The position numbers and the translations under genes are program-made. Of a stretch of 64,000 nt of DNA, positions 60,075 through 64,000 are shown in pieces (within the stretch, counting starts at the first letter, position 1; every line of letters starts with the position of its first letter). The notes beneath the pieces were generated by a model that made no database searches, was not told the DNA's origin, and saw nothing but the letters and a program-made list of their open reading frames with translations. This DNA is from Phlyctochytrium arcticum (Eukaryota > Chytridiomycota > Chytridiomycetes > Chytridiales > Chytridiaceae), in the NCBI GenBank assembly GCA_025602905.1, contig JAHLKI010000010.1:186001-250000 (forward strand). Direction: 5' to 3'.

Positions 60075-61554
60075 GCATCAAATGAAAGTCGGGTCGATTT
60101 CCTCGTCAAGAAGGTCATCGTCTTTGTCATCAGAGCATGAAGTGGGAGCAAAAGCAGGATCCAAATTGACTCTCGTGGTGGCAGACAACTCCGCCAACCG
60201 GCCGCCAACCTCCTCGTAGACGACAGGCTTGCCGTGGTATTCGCGGATATGTTCGGTAATTTTGGTAAAGGCCTTGCCCCCCAAGGTTTGGTTCTTGGGC
60301 AGATACTTCCGCCTCCACATGAACTCGTACAAGTATGACTCGAACATCACTTGGACGTGCCGTTGCGGGGCATCCACATCTTGCCCGCGCGCGAATTGGA
60401 CTCGATATTTTGGGTGTGTACACCCGTAACTGGGTCAACAAAGTTTTTGCTATGATTGACCGTTTGGTGTTGATACCCAAGGTGGTTGAGCCACGGGGTA
60501 ACGGTAACCCTTCCACATATCACTCAAGATCAGTGTTCCGGGTGCGATCTTACGCCAAATGACGTAAATCAGAGTTTCGGCGTCCCGTTTCTTGACTGGG
60601 ACCATGAAGAGGTTTTGGGGGTTTCCCCGCTCAATACCCCCGAAAACCCATTGTCCATCAACACGTCGGCCGCGGTTATATTTGCGCTTGCCGAATTTCG
60701 ACTCATCGACCTCGACGATCTTGCCAGGACCACCGATCTGGGCTTCCCCGTCGACACGCGAGACCGCCGGGTCATTTTGCAATGCCGCGCGGCAAATCTC
60801 TCGGCAATAGTGGTACCAGTCAACACTGCCATTGGGGCTCATCAACCCGAGGACGGAATCTTGGAGGAACACAATCCGCAAATATTGCACCAACTTCAAA
60901 AAAACCATCCGCAGCAATAGTAGGCTCCAGACACTCCCCCGATTCCATTCCTTGCAACCAGATGATGTCTACGCCCGAAAATATCAAATTTTGCAGGGCT
61001 TCGGGTGGCTCTAGGACGTTGGCTCTTACCACCAACTGAGACTCGCCGTTGGCCCAACACCAAATGGTGGTAAGGGCTTTCTGCAGCGACAGTTTCGAAC
61101 TTTCGAAGAACGTGTCCTTTCGGACAGTGGTGCTTGTCAAATCTGCATTTGTAGGAGATCTTCATTTTTGGACTCGTAGGTGTTATACTGCGACCAGAAA
61201 TTGTCACCAAGTTTCCACTCTGTCTCGTATACTCCTGAAGAAGAGCGATTTGAAAAGAAGTGATGGGATGAAAGAGTCGCTGGCGGCGGTAGTAGATAGA
61301 TGAGCTTCTGGCACGTTGGCGGTGATGAAAATGGTTGAGTAGCGGGTGGGTGAGAAGGAGAATGGTGGTTTGTTGTTGGAGGGGGGAGGAGCGTGAGCAA
61401 GGTGCTGGGTGATATGTCGACAATGGTCCAACAAAAGATCAGCTTCAGACTTTTCCACTTTGTGTTTGCACAGAAAACATTGGGCACGAAAACGAGTCTT
61501 CTGCCCAACATAACTGAACGCTGTACCTGAACAACAATCTTGAGTGCATCTCAA
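60075..61554 (-). mobile_element. Merlin/ISXO2-like (IS1595-related) DNA transposon relic
   Basis: DDE transposase with eukaryotic Merlin or bacterial ISXO2 relatives. Conserved pieces in order on the minus strand: a zinc-finger-like CFLCKHKVEKSEADLLLDHC at ~61.45 kb; KDTFFESSKLSLQKALTTIW at ~61.1 kb; VDWYHYCREICRAAL; the core KIVEVDESKFGKRKYNRGRR with GQWVFGGIERG; TLILSDMWKGYR; then LGYQHQTVNHSKNFVDP, GVHTQNIESN and MPRNGTSK; finally MFESYLYEFMWRRKYLP. Asp, Asp and Glu of the triad are all present. Frames change between GYRYP and LNHLGYQH (~60.48 kb), between NGTSK and MFESY (~60.35 kb) and again upstream (~60.85 kb). The conserved residues across these points exclude introns there. No terminal inverted repeats were identified. 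Confidence 0.82.
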
Positions 61555-61965
61555 ACGTCCTTGCTCACGAAGACCAAATGAACACAGTTTTTTGAGCTGC
61601 TACCATGTCCTCAATCTCACTGCGACGCTGGATGGTGTTTTGCCGCAACTTCTTGAATACGTGCCTGAAGCTTCAAGCATGATAGTAGCATGACGCCAAA
61701 TTGGCAACAACCCACCCAGCATCTTGAACATCCAGAGTAGATTGCGACGAGTTGTGGCCTGAGTTGTAGCCAAAGGCATTGATGACATCCACAATGAGTT
61801 TGGACAAAGGTTTTCAAACCTTTGCACTGTTGCGAAGAATTCCATTGTGGGCGAACACCATGGAGGCTGAAATTAAGCTTCTGGGTGGGGGTTCCGAGCA
61901 AGAAGGTGGTGAAAGGGGATCAAGTCTTTGAGATCGTTGGACTGGACGCGTTGATTTCGAATCTA

Positions 61966-62236
61966 GACTGCTGAATGTCGGGCGCACCTCAAGCGCGCCC
62001 GACATGGGTTTGGGGTTAGGGTCAGCGTTAGGAGCCTTGGTTGGGATGTTGACTGTTTATTGTGATGGAAATGTGTTAGGTTAGAGGTTAGGTTAGGGAA
62101 GTCCATGTCCGACTGTTCATCATCGTTGGTTTGGGGATGTAAAAACTACCAATCCTTTGAAGTTTGGTTGAGGTTCATAATTATATTGGGAAGCCCATGT
62201 CGGGCGCGTTTGTGGTGCGCCCGACATTCAGCAGTC
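61966..62236. mobile_element. 271-bp non-autonomous inverted-repeat element (MITE-like)
   Basis: The two ends match as inverted repeats over ~43 bp with two mismatches: 61966-62008 begins GACTGCTGAATGTCGGGCGC and 62194-62236 ends with its complement. Each end is itself a hairpin (ATGTCGGGCGC, loop of about nine bases, GCGCCCGACAT), so the 11-mer occurs four times. The interior has no coding frame but carries telomere-like words (GGGGTTAGGGT near 62012 and a GTTAGG-type run at 62074-62098). No clean target-site duplication was seen. Confidence 0.75.
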
Positions 62237-62376
62237 TTACCCAGGCAAATGCACGTTGAAGATCTGCAAGATGCACATTCAAGATCTCCGCCCCAAGATC
62301 CTGCCCAAAAATCCAAGATCCGCGATTCCGCGACGCGGGGGCTAAAATGCTCCGACGCAACCCTCAGCTATCAAGC

Positions 62377-62497
62377 ATCAAGCTGTTGGCTTCGGTGAGT
62401 GTTGTCGTCCCTTTCTCTCATTGTCCGCGTCCCTATCACCTTGACATATAGCACCTTCATGAAATGACATTATGAAATCCCGGCCATGTCTGCCTAA
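62377..62497 (+). pseudogene. Degenerate copy of the CNDP dipeptidase 3' end
   Basis: 62377-62394 reads IKLLAS followed immediately by a GTGAGT donor, exactly as at the end of exon 5 of the dipeptidase at 56.95 kb. An AG acceptor at 62450-62451 precedes CACCTTCATGAA (LHE) and, after a short insertion, YEIPAMSA and TAA at 62471-62497, matching [13 protein letters not shown] of the dipeptidase. Only this tail is present; the upstream sequence is unrelated. Confidence 0.7.
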
Positions 62498-63193
62498 GGT
62501 CCTATCATATATAGATGGACTGTTAGCATTCATTGCATGCTCTGCTTCATGTCCACATTTACCTCTCATTAGATTTTGTCGCCCGACGCCCCTGTTCCTG
62601 CGAGCAGATCCAGCGATTGATGAGATGTCAGACGCCCAAGACGCCCAGATGTCAGTTAGCTCCGAGATGACAGTCACGTGATGTGCTACTGAGCCGAAAG
62701 CGGAAGAATGGTTGAGCCAGTCTCAGCCATTGACCCAGATAACCCCAACTTTCACATGGCAAAGCGATAAAATGAGCAACATGACGGAATGCTTTGGATT
62801 CCCAGAGATGGTTCAGGGAAGCAAAAAAGTGATTTCTTTCATGAGCAAAAAGCGTAACAACCCCCGGCAATCCATGCACGGCCATTACAATCCTGTCTTG
62901 GCCCCCTGGGCCTGGGCCATGCAGGCAGGGGCCAGCCAGCAGCTCCCCGGCAGCTGTCAAAACTAAACTCAAAGAAGCCCGCGTGGGAGAGGGGCAGTTG
63001 GGGAAACTTTTGTATGGGTACGAACGGCCTTGGTGGCGCGTCCGGCTTTGGTTGCGCTGCGGGTGAGCCCGGAGGGGTAGCCCATATAAACAACTCGCCC
63101 CCCCTTGCCAACCGCTCGCTCTCTCTCTCCTGTAACTTTTTCTTTCCCATCATCACACCTTTCATTGCCCAAACGAACCCATCAACCAACAAT
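62498..63193. other. Intergenic, about 700 bp
   Basis: Upstream region of the perilipin-like gene. Contains its TATA box and a CT-rich leader (CTCGCTCTCTCTCTCC near 63110-63130). No supported coding frame. Confidence 0.45.
63085..63090 (+). promoter_or_regulatory. TATA box of the perilipin-like gene
   Basis: CATATAAACA, 105 bp upstream of the ATG at 63194, followed by a pyrimidine-rich leader typical of highly expressed fungal genes. Confidence 0.55.
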
Positions 63194-64000
63194 ATGTCTG
63201 GAATTGTAAACCGCGCTACTGACACGGCTTCGGCTGTTGCTGCCAAGGTTGATCCTTATGTGCCCCAGGTTGCCAAGGTGGGTTTTTGTTGTCTTTTTCT
63301 GTTATTTGTCCTGTGGGATCGTGCATTGGAGAAGGTGCGGGAGGGTGCGGGAGTGTGCATTGGGTGGGGGAGTGTGAGGTGGAAATGGGACGAACGAAAA
63401 GAGTGCTAACAAGCGTAAATAAACAATAGAACGCCGCCAACTTTGCTATTGGAACCGCCAGCGCAACTGCCAACTTTGCCCTCGGAACAGCTGTTGGAGC
63501 CAAGGACCGTGCCGTCAATGCCGCCACTGGAACTGTCAACTTTGCCAGCAACACGGTCAATGCCGCAACCGGCTTTGCGTCCGACAAGGTCCACGGAGCC
63601 ATTGACCTCGGCAAAGTTGTCGTGAACGGCGCCACCACCACCATCACTGCCTACACCCCCAACCCCATCCTCAACCTCGTTACCTCTACCGTCGACGGCG
63701 CCCGCAGCCTGCAGTCGGACCCCGTCGGCACCGTCAAGGGCTACGTCCCTACCTTTGTCATCAATGCCGGTGAAAAGTCATACGAGATTGTCCACAACAC
63801 CAAGGAGCGCACCGTCAACGGTGTCTCGGCCACCACTGGATTCATTGTGACCAAGGTCAATGGTGCAGTCCACGCCGTTACCTCTGTTCCCCAGATCCAC
63901 AACCTGATTGAGCAGCTCAACCGCTTGACGGCCCCTGTCCTCAACCGCCTCGGAGTCTCCAAACCCGCTGCCCCAGCTGCCGAGATTAAGAGCGACCTCA
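63194..64000 (+). CDS. Perilipin-like lipid-droplet protein candidate (3' part beyond window)
   Basis: Starts at the ATG at 63194 (MSGIVNRATDTASAVAAKVD). Exon 1 ends at 63277, the intron 63278-63429 is 152 nt, and the second exon runs open to the window edge, about 218 residues in all. The protein is built of 11-mer-like Ala/Thr/Val/Asn repeats (NAANFAIGTASATANFALGT, VNAATGTVNFASNTVNAATG) that would form long amphipathic helices. It continues with PNPILNLVTSTVDGARSLQS and IHNLIEQLNRLTAPVLNRLG. This resembles perilipin/MPL1-type lipid-droplet coats. Other amphipathic-repeat proteins (LEA-like) are alternatives. No signal peptide. TATA box and strong codon bias (C/G at third positions) suggest high expression, consistent with lipid-rich zoospores. 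Confidence 0.6.

Noticed and set aside
61600..61901. Minus-strand frames of 80-94 residues next to the transposase relic
   Set aside because: Neither reading frame shows a recognised transposase or other domain; could be decayed element sequence but cannot be assigned.

Overview
This is a 64 kb piece of a zoosporic (flagellated) fungal nuclear genome, most likely a chytrid-grade lineage. The fungal signs are many short GT-AG introns (mostly about 50-75 nt, some with TACTAA-like branch sites), a WC-2-type PAS/GATA factor, a Hikeshi/Opi10 homologue, an Efa6-like ARF exchange factor and a secreted CPAF-like S41 peptidase. The flagellum is implied by a complete axonemal outer-arm dynein heavy chain (about 4,531 aa) and a CEP44-like centriolar protein. 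Species cannot be named from the sequence. No rRNA, tRNA, CRISPR array or organellar gene was seen.

Layout. 1-1.4 kb: 3' part of a secreted carboxylesterase (minus). 1.8-15.6 kb: outer-arm dynein heavy chain (minus). 16-20.5 kb: a coiled-coil protein, an F-box protein, an NAA40-like N-terminal acetyltransferase and a Sel1-repeat gene carrying a 1-nt frameshift. 21.5-31.4 kb: dense housekeeping genes, namely protein phosphatase 5, a small PH-like protein, WC-2-like factor, Hikeshi, Cu/Zn superoxide dismutase, an LLP/DUF2423 ribosome-biogenesis protein and a PLP-homeostasis protein. 31.9-32.7 kb: secreted CAP/PRY protein. 34.9-35.6 kb: NDUFAF4-like complex I assembly factor. 36.1-40.1 kb: a mosaic membrane protein (CUB, EGF, plant-type LRR, IPT/TIG, Cys-rich EGF, multi-pass C-terminus). 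40.7-43.1 kb: secreted S41/CPAF-like peptidase. 45.1-51.6 kb: Sec7-PH-coiled-coil ARF GEF. 52.6-55.0 kb: CEP44. 55.3-57.1 kb: CNDP-type M20 dipeptidase. 57.2-62.5 kb: a degenerate accessory stretch with broken Cys-rich and zinc-ribbon reading frames, a Merlin/ISXO2-like transposase relic, a 271-bp non-autonomous inverted-repeat element and a stray copy of the dipeptidase 3' end. 63.2-64 kb: 5' part of a perilipin-like lipid-droplet candidate.

Several gene pairs share short divergent promoters of about 250-260 bp (Hikeshi/SOD1, LLP/PLPBP, CEP44/CNDP). Complete splice models were rebuilt by hand. Where exon sums are quoted they are divisible by three and reproduce family-conserved junctions, so those models are solid. 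The 5' ends of the F-box, NAA40-like and Sec7 genes, and parts of the receptor-like gene, remain unresolved. Members of the window do not form one pathway. Functional themes that recur are flagellum/centriole (dynein, CEP44), secretion of extracellular effectors or enzymes (esterase, CAP, S41, LRR membrane protein) and stress/proteostasis (PP5, Hikeshi, SOD1).
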